A stretch of DNA of 64,000 nt from Tolypocladium sp. Sup5 PDA-1 (lineage: Eukaryota > Ascomycota > Sordariomycetes > Hypocreales > Ophiocordycipitaceae), in the NCBI GenBank assembly GCA_000750105.3, contig JPHH03000091.1, positions 1 to 64,000 on the forward strand, in the 5' to 3' direction. Within the stretch, counting starts at the first letter, position 1. Each line of letters starts with the position of its first letter. The notes under the pieces are model-generated. The model searched no databases, was not told where the DNA came from, and saw nothing but the letters and a program-made list of their open reading frames with translations. Below are positions 9,899 to 19,694 of this stretch, piece by piece. Both the position numbers and the translations under genes were made by a program.

Positions 9899-11563
9899 AT
9901 GCGCAAAGAAACCTGCGATATCCTCATTGTTGGCGGTGGTGCCGCAGGTTTGACAGCGGCAGCGGCTTCTTCCGGGCTCGACACTCTAATAGTCGAAAAG
10001 AGTGACGTGGTAGGCGGCACCACCGCGCTTTCTGGCGGAACCCTCTGGATTCCAGCAAACCCCGTGTCGCGGGCCCTTGGTGTTAAAGACAATAAGCGCC
10101 TGGGCAAACAATATCTCGACACTGCATTAGGGCCCTCCGGAGAAGAACATGTTGGGGCATTTCCCGGTCGGAGGGACACCTTTTTAACCAAAGGACCTGA
10201 GATGGTCTCATTTCTTCAGAATCAAGGCTTCAAATGGTCCAAAAGAGTCTCGACATTTCCAGACTATCATCCAAAATTACAGGGTGCATTGCCATCCGGT
10301 GGGCGTACCCTAGACCCTGCCTTGTTCGATGCAGGGTCACTTGGAGAGTGGTGCAGCTATTTGGCACCGTCTGAAGGTTCACTCCTTGTCTTCAGATTCC
10401 AGGATCTTCGTGTTCTGACGCGACCATACGCTTCGCTGCGAGATTTCTTGGAAGTTTGCTGGATGGCATTGAAGGCAAAGTTCTACCACCTTTACTGTCG
10501 CTCCCCAGTTTCCATGGGGGGCTCTCTCGTCGCTCAACTTCTCAACATTTGTCGGAAACATGGCAATGTACGCGTCTATAAAGAGACAAGTCTGGTCAAA
10601 CTTGTGACTGAGAATGGAGTCGTCACTGGCGGAGTCTTGCGGCAGGGCGGATCAGACATTGAAGTACGTGCGAAGCGAGGCGTTTTGCTTACGACGGCTG
10701 GATTCGCACGCAGCCAGAAACTTCGTGATAATCACATTGGAAAGCCGACTAATACTCAGTGGAGTTTGACTCGGCGAGGCGGCGATACCGGGACCGCGCT
10801 GCAAGTAGGCAAATCTCTCGGGGCAGCAACTGCCTGTCTCAACAAGCTTTGGGGAATCCCAACAATGAAGGATCCCATCACCGGAGCGACGACTTCCGCT
10901 CTGTTCGAACTCTCCAAGCCGCATTCTATCGTGGTCAATCAATTGGGAGTTCGGTATTTTTGCGAATCTCAGCAATACGGTGATATCGTCGACTCCATGT
11001 TCAAGCGCGGAAGAAAGACGCCTCGAACCTGGTTGATCTTGGACCAAAACTATCGCAAGAAATACACGATTGGAAGCCTAAATCCCCGGAAGGACTCAAA
11101 GAACGCCATCGATTCGTATCGATTATTCAAAGCGGATGGGGTGACCGAGTTGGCCCGGCAGATCGGAGTTAGTCCGGAGACTTTGGAGCACACCATCGAG
11201 CGTTGGAATCTCATGTGCGAGACAGGCCGGGACTTGGATTTCAACAGAGGAAGCGACGAATATCAACAGTTTATAGGAGACCCGAACGTGCGGCCAAACT
11301 CTAACATGGGTCCAATCCATAATGGACCTTTTTATGCCATCGAAATATACCCAGGGGATGCGGGGACCAGAGGAGGGCTTCTGACAGATCGGTACGCTCG
11401 GGTGTTGAGGACAGATGGGAGCGCTATAGAAGGCTTGTACGCTGCCGGTAACTCAGCCGCCTCAATTATGACCGGAACTGCTCCCGGAGCTGGCGCGACT
11501 TTAGGTCCAGCCATGACGTTTGCATACATCGCTGCAAATCATATGAAGTCAGGAGCAGATTGA
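9899..11563 (+). CDS. FAD-dependent 3-ketosteroid 1-dehydrogenase-like oxidoreductase
   Basis: Single exon of about 554 residues from the ATG at 9899 (context CAAAATG). In-frame ATGs upstream would add 55 residues with no family likeness. Residues 7-20 form the FAD-binding Rossmann motif (DILIVGGGAAGLTAA), with the acidic EKSDVVGGTTALSGG end of the dinucleotide fold. The C-terminus carries GLYAAGNSAASIMTGTAPGA followed by GATLGPAMTFAYIAA, the second FAD motif typical of the KstD/fumarate reductase flavoprotein superfamily. Family members introduce a C1-C2 double bond in 3-ketosteroids; several fungal relatives act on other substrates, so substrate is unknown. No frame break is visible. It has no clear pathway partner nearby. 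Confidence 0.8.
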   Translation: MRKETCDILIVGGGAAGLTAAAASSGLDTLIVEKSDVVGGTTALSGGTLWIPANPVSRALGVKDNKRLGKQYLDTALGPSGEEHVGAFPGRRDTFLTKGPEMVSFLQNQGFKWSKRVSTFPDYHPKLQGALPSGGRTLDPALFDAGSLGEWCSYLAPSEGSLLVFRFQDLRVLTRPYASLRDFLEVCWMALKAKFYHLYCRSPVSMGGSLVAQLLNICRKHGNVRVYKETSLVKLVTENGVVTGGVLRQGGSDIEVRAKRGVLLTTAGFARSQKLRDNHIGKPTNTQWSLTRRGGDTGTALQVGKSLGAATACLNKLWGIPTMKDPITGATTSALFELSKPHSIVVNQLGVRYFCESQQYGDIVDSMFKRGRKTPRTWLILDQNYRKKYTIGSLNPRKDSKNAIDSYRLFKADGVTELARQIGVSPETLEHTIERWNLMCETGRDLDFNRGSDEYQQFIGDPNVRPNSNMGPIHNGPFYAIEIYPGDAGTRGGLLTDRYARVLRTDGSAIEGLYAAGNSAASIMTGTAPGAGATLGPAMTFAYIAANHMKSGAD

Positions 11564-12236
11564 CTGCATTAGCTATCACCCGCCTTTGTACGATGGCTTA
11601 ACATAGTAGTAACACGACGCCTTATTAAACCGTCAAGATTTAGCACCTTAAGGGGATATCTATCAAAATTGTATAGCCGCCTTTCAACTTCTCAACTGAA
11701 AAGGCGCAAATGAGACCACGCATACAGCTGGGAGCGAATCGGTTTCCATTTTACTCCATTTGGACCAATTCCGAGCACTCATGTGCCTGAGAGTACTTCT
11801 ATGTACCGGATTCTAATTAACAGCTACGGGCACGAGCCGCTTAAAAGTTCCTGTGTATCTGCCAATACAGGCGCAAATGTTACGCCGGGCAGAACTTACA
11901 TGATGAGCTCAAGTAACGAAGTGGTTCTTTGAGGTAAATAGGGATTTGATACAACCCGGAGTTTATACGGACAGTGTAAGGTCGGCAAGAAGTACATACA
12001 AGCCGCGACAAGCGCGTCCGCGCCCCGGCGTCTCCCTTCCATCGTCTTGATAGCCAAGCGTATCTGCCCCCGTCAGCTGGGTTTCAATCTTGAACGAACC
12101 ATAGGCAAAGACGTTTCCTACGCCCCTCAAAATTGATCATGTCTTCACTAGTGGCGAAGTGGCCGAACATCAATCACCCATATCCCCAAGCGCCTGCCCA
12201 CACTTTCACGTCCAGCGAATCGAGCAACCAAAGGTG
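11564..12236. other. intergenic, nothing recognised
   Basis: About 670 bases, AT-richer than the flavoprotein gene, with no open frame of note and no repeat that I can relate to other parts of the window. Confidence 0.35.
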
Positions 12237-12465
12237 TTTGTATTCGGACATGATAATAGTTAAACGCCGAGAAGCCCACAATAATTCATAGCATACGGTG
12301 ACCCATTGCCAAACAAACGACCAACAGCATCGAAAATAAATTACCTAGCTTAATGTATGAGTGGTTACACCGACTACCTGTGCACTGATTGCATACTGGC
12401 TTTGAGACGAAAGTCGTCACCTTCGCACAGAATACAATCGCATCTTTAAAATGGCAAGCCATGTG
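12237..12465 (+). repeat. dispersed repeat copy A, left part
   Basis: This stretch aligns by eye with 16645 onward and with the reverse complement of 23940 leftward. Shared landmarks are TTTGTATTCGGACATGATAA, then AAACGCCGAGAAGCCCACA, ACCTAGCTTAATG and TTTGAGACGAA. Relative to the others it lacks about 100 internal bases before TTGAGACGAA. Similarity stops near 12465 and resumes at about 14415 (right part), so the copy is interrupted by roughly 1.95 kb. Confidence 0.6.
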
Positions 12466-13519
12466 GCAGACGTGTAGTTGATAGACATGGCATTCAGCAG
12501 TAGGGCAGACGAAACCGCTCGGCGCAGAGTGTACCCGTTTCGCGAGTGCATCTGGCGAACTTTCTTGCCACAGATGTCAAATGCTCCACGGGCCCCCAGC
12601 TGTCATCTTCTCGCCCTCATCCTCCTAGCTGTTCTCGCCTCCTCATCACCTCCTTGCCCAAGGTCTGCCGCTCATTGTCGTCAGCGACTTGTCCCCTTTA
12701 CCGCCCTTTGCACTATTGTATTTCCGTTGCCGCCGATGAGCCACGTAGCATCAACAAAGCGGCTGCCCATGCGGAGGCCTACCTCCGCGGAAGGCGTGAG
12801 TCTTTGCTGATGACTGCGGCAAGTTCGGCCCTCTGCGACGCTTTACAGGAGGTGCATTGAGAGTGCGAAGCCACGAGTCGAGAGTTGACGTTGGATGATG
12901 CCTGGAGGAAAGGCGCGTTTGGCAACGGTCTCTGCCGAGCGAATTGAAATGGTATTGCGCCGCGTGCCAAGTTCCCACCCAGGTCATGCTAAGGAGCTAG
13001 CCTAACATCCGGCTAGTGGGCTCCAACAATCCCCTGTCCGGCCTGTCCACCTTACTTTCAAGGCAACGGTGCTTTGGCCACTTCTTAAAAAGCAAACGCT
13101 TGTTGTTTTTCTTCACCTAACAGACCAGATCACTCTTCACACCGATACGTGCATCTATACTGTCCTGCTCAACCACGATACTGACCTAACGGCGGTCACG
13201 TCGGCGCCGAAAATCATGTCGCTATGCAAACTGCCAGCCGAACTAACCGCAGGAACCAAAAACTAAAGCCAGCCTAGTCCTTGGTGGCTTGCCACATGGT
13301 CACCACTGCATGCCAACCCACACGTCAAGTCCCATTCCCAGAACGGACTGATGACCTCCTGTTGGACGCTGAGCTGCTGTATTTGGATTCAGGCATGGAG
13401 ATTCGGGCTGGTCTCCATCACTATTCTAGTAATTCACTACCCTTCATTCGGTGATGGGTCTCGGTATGCATGCACTTCGCCGGCGAAAGGCTGCAACACA
13501 TGATCACTCGCTGAGATCT
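12466..13519. other. left half of the DNA that interrupts repeat copy A
   Basis: About 1 kb of GC-richer DNA lying between the two halves of repeat copy A and before the permease relic. Open frames at 12478-12810 and 13069-13266 have no recognisable motif. No terminal inverted repeat or target duplication is obvious at the edges. Confidence 0.35.
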
Positions 13520-14375
13520 GCGCCTGGTGTCGTCTACTACTGGTCCGCTGTGTTCGCATCCCGCCACCGGGCACCCCTCATTAGCTTCATCGACGGCTGG
13601 ATCACCCTCGTCGGCAACTGGACCATTATTCTGTCCATGAGCTTCTCTGGCGTTCAGCTCACACTCAGCGGCATCCCCATCTTCGGCGACGACCTCTCGC
13701 CAACGAACGGCAGGCCGTGCTGTGCTTGTGGCCGTCATGTTCATCTGCAACCCTGATCAACGCCTTTGGCTCGCACTGCCTAGACCCTCTTCAACAAGGC
13801 TTGCAACGTCCTTATTATCCTTGGAATCCTGCTCGTCGTATCCGACAATTGACGCTTCGCGGCCTCTGTCTTTGGCCCCTACGACGCGTCGGCTAGCTTT
13901 CTCGACCGCCTCTCGCACCGTGAGTTCAACTTATATGAATTAATTCCCACTCAGGTATATCAGACCGCTGGCTGGCCTTAGCCGCCTACAATCTCACCGG
14001 CTTAAGAGGTCCGGAACCCCGAGCGCGAGGTCACAAGGCTATCGTCATCTCCGTCGTCGCCTCCGGTATCACCGGCGTCATCTGCATCATCCTCCTCTCC
14101 GTTCTCTCAGACATTCAGATGCTCCTCCAGTTCGCCAACTTGCAGCCCATCGTCCTCCTTTCGAAGACCGTCACCGGCTCCGCCGGCGGCGGCTTTGGCC
14201 TCCTCTTCCCCATCCTCATGCTCATATTCAACGGCATCGGCGCCATTCCTGGGTATAAGCTCTGAAGCTGCGTCAACGGAAGCCTCACATACCCCTGGGC
14301 GCTAACCCTGTCCACCGTCATCTACTGCCTCTTCGGCTGCATCTACTCTGGCTCCTTGGCCGCCCTTGCGTAGGG
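13520..14375 (+). pseudogene. amino-acid/GABA/choline-type permease (APC superfamily) relic
   Basis: Translated pieces in changing frames line up with a fungal APC permease: APLISFIDGWITLVGNW, then FSGVQLTLSGIPIFGDD, LINAFGSHCLDPLQ, NVLIILGILLVVSDN followed by an in-frame TGA, SASFLDRLSHR, and then KAIVISVVASGITGVI with SKTVTGSAGGGFGLLFP and IFNGIGAIPG. These are consecutive transmembrane segments of the Uga4/Hnm1-like group. At least two frame changes and stops after DN and at GYKL show it is dead. The first and last thirds of the usual 500-residue protein are missing. It remains GC-rich, unlike a heavily RIP-mutated sequence. It lies inside the DNA that splits repeat copy A. Confidence 0.65.
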
Positions 14376-14414
14376 CCTCCCCCTAGCGTAACCCGCCCGG
14401 TGCTGCCGCCTGTT

Positions 14415-14800
14415 GTCGCCCCAGGCTGCATACGGTAGCCCCGGACCAAATTATTACCAGCGTCATTCTCTGCCCTCACTTCTGGAGTGATGTGGTCCCC
14501 TGTCTTCTCGGCGCTTCTGGCATCTTGTTGTCACCTAGCACTCCTTCCTCCGCTGGAATATGGTGACAGGCTGTTAGAATCGCCAGCTTAGGAAGCTTTG
14601 CTGAACGCCTTGGATGCATGCTTCCTGGATGTCGAAAGTGGACAAGCGGTAACAACAGCTGTGCAATGTTTCCACTTCTCGTAGTAGAGCTTAAGGCGGA
14701 GCCTGGGCTCCAATTGTGGACTGTGAAATCAAACGGACTCCAGAACAGCTTGGAAAGCAAGTGACAGGCAGTGCTTACCCCTTTTCAATCGCGCTGTAGT
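14415..14800 (+). repeat. dispersed repeat copy A, right part
   Basis: Continues the repeat interrupted at about 12465. It starts at CCCCAGGCTGCATACGGTAG, equivalent to the CCCTAGGCTGTATAATG region of copy B near 16965, and runs through TGTGGTCCCCTGTCTTCTCG and AACAACAGCTGTGCAATGTT to CCCCTTTTCAATCGCGCTG. On the minus strand it keeps the remnant reading frame of the family (GNIAQLLLPLVHFRHPGS, RRSAKLPKLA). Confidence 0.6.
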
Positions 14801-15188
14801 TTATCAGCATGATGCTTGTCTTTCATGAGTATTCTGTCTCATGAGCGTGATCAGCCTCCAGTCCATCAGCCAATTGATTTCTACGATCCACAAGTTGGGC
14901 TTGACTACACCCCCATTCCGCCAACAAAGTTCCTTATGGGTCTTAAGGAAGATCTAGTCGCAAAATTCGTCCCCACTTTCGACCAGTAGGGATGAAAGCC
15001 AAAAGTCCACTAATTCCGGCAGCTACATAGCGTACCTTTGTCTCTTCTGATGTGTCGTTTCTGTATTCATTGCGTTTATATGGGGTTGGACTGTATAAAT
15101 CGATGCAGCCGACAACGTTCCTGATGTGACGTTTGTTCTTTGTATTTCACAACTGAAATCTGAGCTCACCCCGACCCTCCGGCTGCTA
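14801..15188. other. intergenic, nothing recognised
   Basis: Nearly 390 bases between the repeat and the coiled-coil gene. It includes a TATA-like TATATGGGG near 15077, which may belong to the promoter of the next gene. Confidence 0.3.
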
Positions 15189-15509
15189 ATGGCTTCCAAG
15201 CCCCGACCGGCTTCGAGTGTCTACTCAAACTCCTTTGAACTCGAAGAACTTGTCAACAGATTATCTGAGCAAGCTAAACGCCAAGAGTTTTACGAGATTC
15301 AGGCTCTGCAAGACGAGCGCGACGCTTTACAGCGCCAGGTTGACGCGGGACGTTCAACTTGGGCCTCACTCTATCAAGTCATGATGGAGTCAGCCGATGT
15401 TGCCAACAAGATGTCTCTTGTTTGCAGAGATGCTCAAGGTCGCATAGATCGTGAGCGTACAAAAGATCGTGAACGAAAAAAGCGGCTAGCAAACTGTACC
15501 TCAATCTAG
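15189..15509 (+). CDS. small coiled-coil protein
   Basis: From the ATG at 15189 (AATGGCTTCC context) a frame of about 106 residues ends at TAG 15509. Residues about 17-95 are almost wholly helical and charged (NRLSEQAKRQEFYEIQALQD, then ERDALQRQV) and fit a coiled coil. The tail is very basic (DRERTKDRERKKR). An upstream in-frame ATG at 15126 would add a hydrophobic leader that looks non-coding. No family is recognised. It resembles in style, but not clearly in sequence, the coiled-coil gene at 17981. Confidence 0.4.
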   Translation: MASKPRPASSVYSNSFELEELVNRLSEQAKRQEFYEIQALQDERDALQRQVDAGRSTWASLYQVMMESADVANKMSLVCRDAQGRIDRERTKDRERKKRLANCTSI

Positions 15510-16337
15510 AAGATTACGCTGGACTCGACGGGTTGTTCAGTTATCCACCAATAACAGGTATTCGGAGGAAGTCTGTTTAAGTTATGTAGCTGGCGAGGTC
15601 ATATCGAGAACACAGGTACTACCGGTGATTTTGCTGCTTGACGTTTCAATCAAGGGAAGCATGCTCTCAAACATGATATGACGTAGGCTGGATCATTTTA
15701 CCGACATCCTTGTATAGGAAAGGCTGGCAGTAAGAAGCTCGCGATGCAAACTGGACCTAGCATATGGACAATCTGGCTGCTCTAACACGACTACCTATCT
15801 TCTGTTTCTCCGAGGAGGTTTAGTCCCTGACGACAAGTCTTGTCCGACCTCCTGAGCAAAGCGAGAACACTCACTGGATGCCTCCAAGAGCGGATGGAGT
15901 GGGTATATACGCTTGAGAATTCACCTGCATCTTACATGCAAGGCAGACTCAGAGGAAGCGGCTTCAGGGAGTATGACACACATGGGCCACTCAATTCACT
16001 CCCTCTCGGAAGCCACGGCTGAGGCAGAGTTCGAGCCGGAACGCGTTGGTTGTCAGAACTATCCGAACTAGGTGTTCCGCTTGCTGGCCAGCCTCCCTAA
16101 GAAGATGCCCGAGGTGAGGCCACTCAGACACCCTCTACTGGAACCTGTCGAGGTATAAATGATGTGCTTTCTTTCGCTGTCGAGTTCTCAACGCACAGCA
16201 TCATTAAACTTCATACTTCTTAGTACAGCCACTGCGTCGCCTTCTATTGTCTGCGACCGGGCCGATCGAAATACCTACAAAGCTGACGATCGATCGTTGG
16301 AATCCTTTCTGCCGCGACTCAGACTTACGGAGCTACC
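15510..16337. other. intergenic, nothing recognised
   Basis: About 830 bases with only short frames (for example 15840-16022). No repeat or motif noted. Confidence 0.3.
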
Positions 16338-16562
16338 ATGTTCACCGAAGGCACCTGGGCTGCTATCCTTGACATCCACTTTTACGACGATATCCCAACT
16401 GAGATTTACATCTGCATCGGAAACAGTCAATAAATATACCTCAAGCCCAGTGATGGGTGTTGCGGATTTTGCGACGGCTTGCTATCCATTGTCAAAGAAC
16501 ATGAGAGACCTATCGCCGAGGAAATTAGCAATGATGACATCCAACGCCTTCCAGAGAAGGCA
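16338..16562 (+). pseudogene. short unrecognised coding relic with one nonsense codon
   Basis: Reading from the ATG at 16338 gives MFTEGTWAAILDIHFYDDIP and on to ICIGNSQ, then a TAA, and in the same frame IYLKPSDGCCGFCDGLLSIV and EISNDDIQRLPEKA to a TGA. Composition on both sides of the TAA is typical of coding sequence. The stop could derive from CAA by C to T. I do not recognise the family. The competing overlapping frame 16159-16662 is Ser-rich and less protein-like. Confidence 0.25.
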
Positions 16563-16644
16563 TGAGAATGAAGTGTGGGCGCAAGAGGTAGGGCGCAGGG
16601 AACGTGAGGCATACTTGTCATTCTTTTACCGCTACGTTAAAGAT

Positions 16645-17505
16645 GCTTGTATTTGGACATGATGATAGTCTAAACGCCGAGGAGCCCACATTAGCCTAGC
16701 ATTCGACCGACCCATCGCAAAACGAATGGCCAAAAGCATTGACAGTAACACTTCCTAGCTTGATTCATAAGCGGTAACTTGTTCACTAATAATCGCATGC
16801 TGGAGATCGTGAAGCACGCCTTTCGTAGGCAACCCAGTTTCTTGCGAATCTTTTGGCATTCGTGCCTAAGCCAATCTTCAACCTTGAGACGAAGGTTATA
16901 ATCTTGGCGCGAAGTACATTTGCATCTGCTAGAGTGGCGGTGGTAAGGTCTCCCCCCGCCCGCCCTAGGCTGTATAATGTAGCGATAGACCACATTGGAG
17001 CTGGCGTCCTCCTCTGCGTTCTTTTCCGGCGTGATGCGGTCCCCTGGTCTTGGCGGCGCTTCTCGTATGTTGTTGTCATCTAGCACTCCTTCCTTCATGG
17101 CATTGTGGTCGGCTGTTGGATTCGCCTGCTCAGCGAGCCCTCGCTTCTCAGCAAGCCTCGCTGAGCGCCTTGAATCCATGATGTCTGGATGTCGAAAGTT
17201 GGCAAGCTGTAAAAGCAGCTGTGCAATGTTTCCTCTACTCGGGTTAGACCTTGATGCGGCGCCCAGCTCCAATTGTGGAGCTTGGTTAGGTTGCCAATTC
17301 GTGGGCTATGTCCGCAGAGCCGCGAGTGTGAGCAAGTATGTGGCGATGTAAAGAGCGGCAAGTCTGTGATACCGAGCAGATGTTGGCTAGCGGTAAAGCT
17401 GGTGGGCGGCAGCCGTTGTGGATCGAACAGCAAGCGACACTGCAGAAGGGGCGCCGTCGATACTGGTGACGCTGACCCCTTTTCAATGGGGCTCTGGTTG
17501 ATCTC
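16645..17505 (+). repeat. dispersed repeat copy B, most complete
   Basis: About 860 bp that match copy A (both halves) and the reverse complement of copy C over nearly the full length. The left end is near CTTGTATTTGGACATGATGA; the right end is near CCCCTTTTCAATGGGGCTCT. The minus strand keeps an open frame at 17272-16691 (193 codons) with RGNIAQLLLQLANFRHPD, SRRSARLAEKRGLAEQAN, then APPRPGDRITPEKN. A second frame (17079-16786) keeps LRAKIITFVSRLKIGLGTN. Both stretches have counterparts in copy C, so the repeat may descend from a coding element. No terminal inverted repeat or known transposase motif is visible. Confidence 0.65.
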
Positions 17506-17980
17506 GAGAGACGACGTTTGTAGCGTACTGAGTTTGGGGGGGGGGGAGGGGGAGGCACCAGTGGTTTTGTCTCAACTGACGGGGCATGGTTGCTGCAAAT
17601 CGCCAAGCAGGCAGCGAAGAAGGCGTATCAAGCTTAGTGATCCAACAGCTTCCCGTGTCCTATTGCCTCCAACTTGCCCAGGTTCCACGCGGAGCTTGGC
17701 AAACCCAGTTTCCTCCTATATACCCTTGAGCGAAGAGTCACTTTTGCAGTGGTATTGATGCATACATCTGGCTGACAATGTCGGTTTAAGTAGATGTTCC
17801 TAGTCGAAACCGCCACTTTCTAAGCACAAGTGTCATAGTGGTTCCGTAACGAGCACTTGTTGACAAGCACCTGGCCAGGTTTCCACCATCAGCGAGGCTA
17901 ATAGGGCAAGGACTGTTGCTATAAAATACAGATCTCACATTAGCCCAATGCGTTTTAGATGGTGGTTCAGAACAGTTGAA
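17506..17980. other. intergenic, G-rich tract
   Basis: Contains a G-rich run near 17535-17552 interrupted by a single A. Otherwise no signal is visible apart from an AT-rich leader before 17981. Confidence 0.3.
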
Positions 17981-18502
17981 ATGGCGACTCTAGGATTCTC
18001 CGCGGAAGGGCCACACCCACTCACAGTTCAGTGGATTATAGCAATTTATCAGGAGTTTTGCAAAACCGAACAGCAATTCCGCGCCGTTGTGGAGTTGAGG
18101 AGTAAAGATGTCAATTATCTCAAGCAACAGGTGCAAAGCATGCAGCACCGATTAAAAGACGAGGTTTCTCGTCGGGACATGCAAGAGCAGATGATCAGCA
18201 CTCAAAAGCAGTTGATTGACTCGCTGAGAAACGACCTGGCTAGTCAAAAGGAGACAGCTCTAAGGCGCCCAACGGATACCGACCAAACCCCACGGATTCA
18301 ACCGCATTCATCTAGTCCAGTCCCTTCAGGGTTTGCTCTCCCGTCGGCTCTGTCAGGCACATTCCCCACCAACATTTTGTTGAATACTGGGAACTCACCG
18401 AGCAATGGAACCCACACGGAGGGTAACCGTGAAAGGGGCCGCCGCACTTGCGACACCCACCTGTGCCTTGAGCCAGTGGCTGAATGGTGCGCCAGGAATT
18501 AG
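17981..18502 (+). CDS. coiled-coil protein with disordered Ser/Pro tail
   Basis: From the ATG at 17981 (GAAATGGCG) a frame of about 173 residues. Residues 12-95 form a Gln/Lys-rich coiled coil (NYLKQQVQSMQHRLKDEV, then RRDMQEQMISTQKQLID and SLRNDLASQKE). A disordered Ser/Pro/Asn segment and a short Cys-containing end follow. The upstream ATG at 17948 would add an Arg/Trp-rich leader. A decayed partial copy of this gene begins 75 bases downstream (18578), which shows that this locus has duplicated. Function unknown; such short coiled-coil genes are common near fungal repeats. Confidence 0.45.
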   Translation: MATLGFSAEGPHPLTVQWIIAIYQEFCKTEQQFRAVVELRSKDVNYLKQQVQSMQHRLKDEVSRRDMQEQMISTQKQLIDSLRNDLASQKETALRRPTDTDQTPRIQPHSSSPVPSGFALPSALSGTFPTNILLNTGNSPSNGTHTEGNRERGRRTCDTHLCLEPVAEWCARN

Positions 18503-18577
18503 TCTGAAGCTTGGATCTCAAACTTCGTGTCGTTATCTGCAATTCTGCGCTCTCGTGGACTTGAAGAATAAGGGAAT

Positions 18578-18815
18578 CAGCAATTGAAGAACGAAACTTC
18601 TTATCGCGGCATGCAACAGCACGTGATCAACACGCAAGGCCTGCCGATCGATTCTTTGAGAAACGACTTGGCCATTCCAGCCGAATGACACGGGATAAAT
18701 CATGACTTCAGCCACAGTGATGTTGTTAAGTCTCTTCCAAGTCCCTGTCGGCTACGGTGACTACGTATCCTGGCAACATCTTGCTGAGAACTGGGAATTC
18801 GCCAATTCACGGGAG
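18578..18815 (+). pseudogene. partial decayed duplicate of the preceding coiled-coil gene
   Basis: Bases from about 18578 match 18150 onward: TGCAACAGCACGTGATCAAC against TGCAAGAGCAGATGATCAGC, and TTTGAGAAACGACTTGGCC against CTGAGAAACGACCTGGCT. Farther on, CATCTTGCTGAGAACTGGGA matches CATTTTGTTGAATACTGGGA. Middle sequence is missing and the frame is broken by an early TGA. By eye identity is roughly three quarters, with many transition differences. Confidence 0.55.
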
Positions 18816-19112
18816 ATTGCGACTCTTGCTTGCTGTAGCTTGAAGCAAGAGCTCGATAGTGTAGGACAAATATAAAAACTTGACATTGGGATTCATTGGG
18901 ATATCATACACCCATATGGTAAACGTAAGTGGCGCAAGGAACGATAGAATTGTGAAGCACTACTAGGTAAGCCCAGTATAACTCAACCGCGAGATGAGCT
19001 AGACCAAAGGACAAGTATTTTCATTGTACGCGTAAGTTGCAGTATCGCCGGAGCACGATTATTTTCCTCAGTTGTTGCAGTTGCAACGGTAACCACCTCC
19101 AACATGAGCGTT
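18816..19112. other. intergenic, nothing recognised
   Basis: A short AT-rich stretch between the decayed coiled-coil fragment and the 3' end of the minus-strand secreted protein gene. No open frame of note. Confidence 0.3.
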
Positions 19113-19694
19113 TTATCCGCTTCTACAAAGGAAAAAAATTAAATCAACGTCACTTTGGCAACCATGTGCTGCAAAGTTATCGGATGGGTAATTGTACACA
19201 GAAGAACAATTTTGCTGACAGTTAGGGGGGCATATTACGGCAGGACAGGATGGGCTTTGGGGTTGAAGTGCCAAACCATAAGCGCAAAATTGCCGCGGTG
19301 TCCCGTCATTGATGTCGGAGACATCGTAGTACAAGTCAGGCCCAGGGTGAAGAGAAGGGTCGTATGTATACTCAAGTTGAGTGATGGCGCTCGATCCGAA
19401 CACTGCCCTGCGCTCCTCTTCGTTCAACTCTTGATTGAGCCTGTAATCCGCGGAGATCTTAATTGAAACTCCAGTAGCTGAACCGGAACCTGTGGTCGGG
19501 TTGTATGCCATTTTGTATCGATAAGTCTCACTATACGTATCCCCGGGATGCAGCATCCGTACCGATGGCTCGTCCAACTGGTCCGTCCTCAGATAGACTG
19601 GAAAACTGCATTCATTGACAACTTGTGCCCCAGATAAGGCAATGCATTTAGAACAGCCACCGAGAAATGAGATACCCCAAATGATGAACTTCAT
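19113..19694 (-). CDS. small secreted BYS1-domain protein
   Basis: A minus-strand frame of 193 codons from the ATG at 19694. The first 22 residues form a signal peptide (MKFIIWGISFLGG then CSKCIALSGA). The mature part begins VVNECSFPVYLRTDQ and continues with GVSIKIS, ITQLEYTYDPSLHPGPDLYY and DVSDINDG. This order of a Cys-Pro-Val start, a beta-rich core and a (W/Y)YD-SxxxDG segment is that of the BYS1 family, first named from a dimorphic-phase-specific fungal protein and distantly thaumatin-like. The tail holds paired Cys (SCPAVICPPNCQQNC and HGC). It is probably extracellular; a role in host or wall interaction is inference. The last dozen residues may lie beyond an unrecognised intron. Confidence 0.65.
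   Translation of the reverse strand: MKFIIWGISFLGGCSKCIALSGAQVVNECSFPVYLRTDQLDEPSVRMLHPGDTYSETYRYKMAYNPTTGSGSATGVSIKISADYRLNQELNEEERRAVFGSSAITQLEYTYDPSLHPGPDLYYDVSDINDGTPRQFCAYGLALQPQSPSCPAVICPPNCQQNCSSVYNYPSDNFAAHGCQSDVDLIFFLCRSG

Noticed and set aside
12478..12860. Overlapping frames of 110 and 104 codons
   Set aside because: Biased Ser/Pro/Arg composition with no motif, in two overlapping frames; best explained by GC-rich non-coding DNA.
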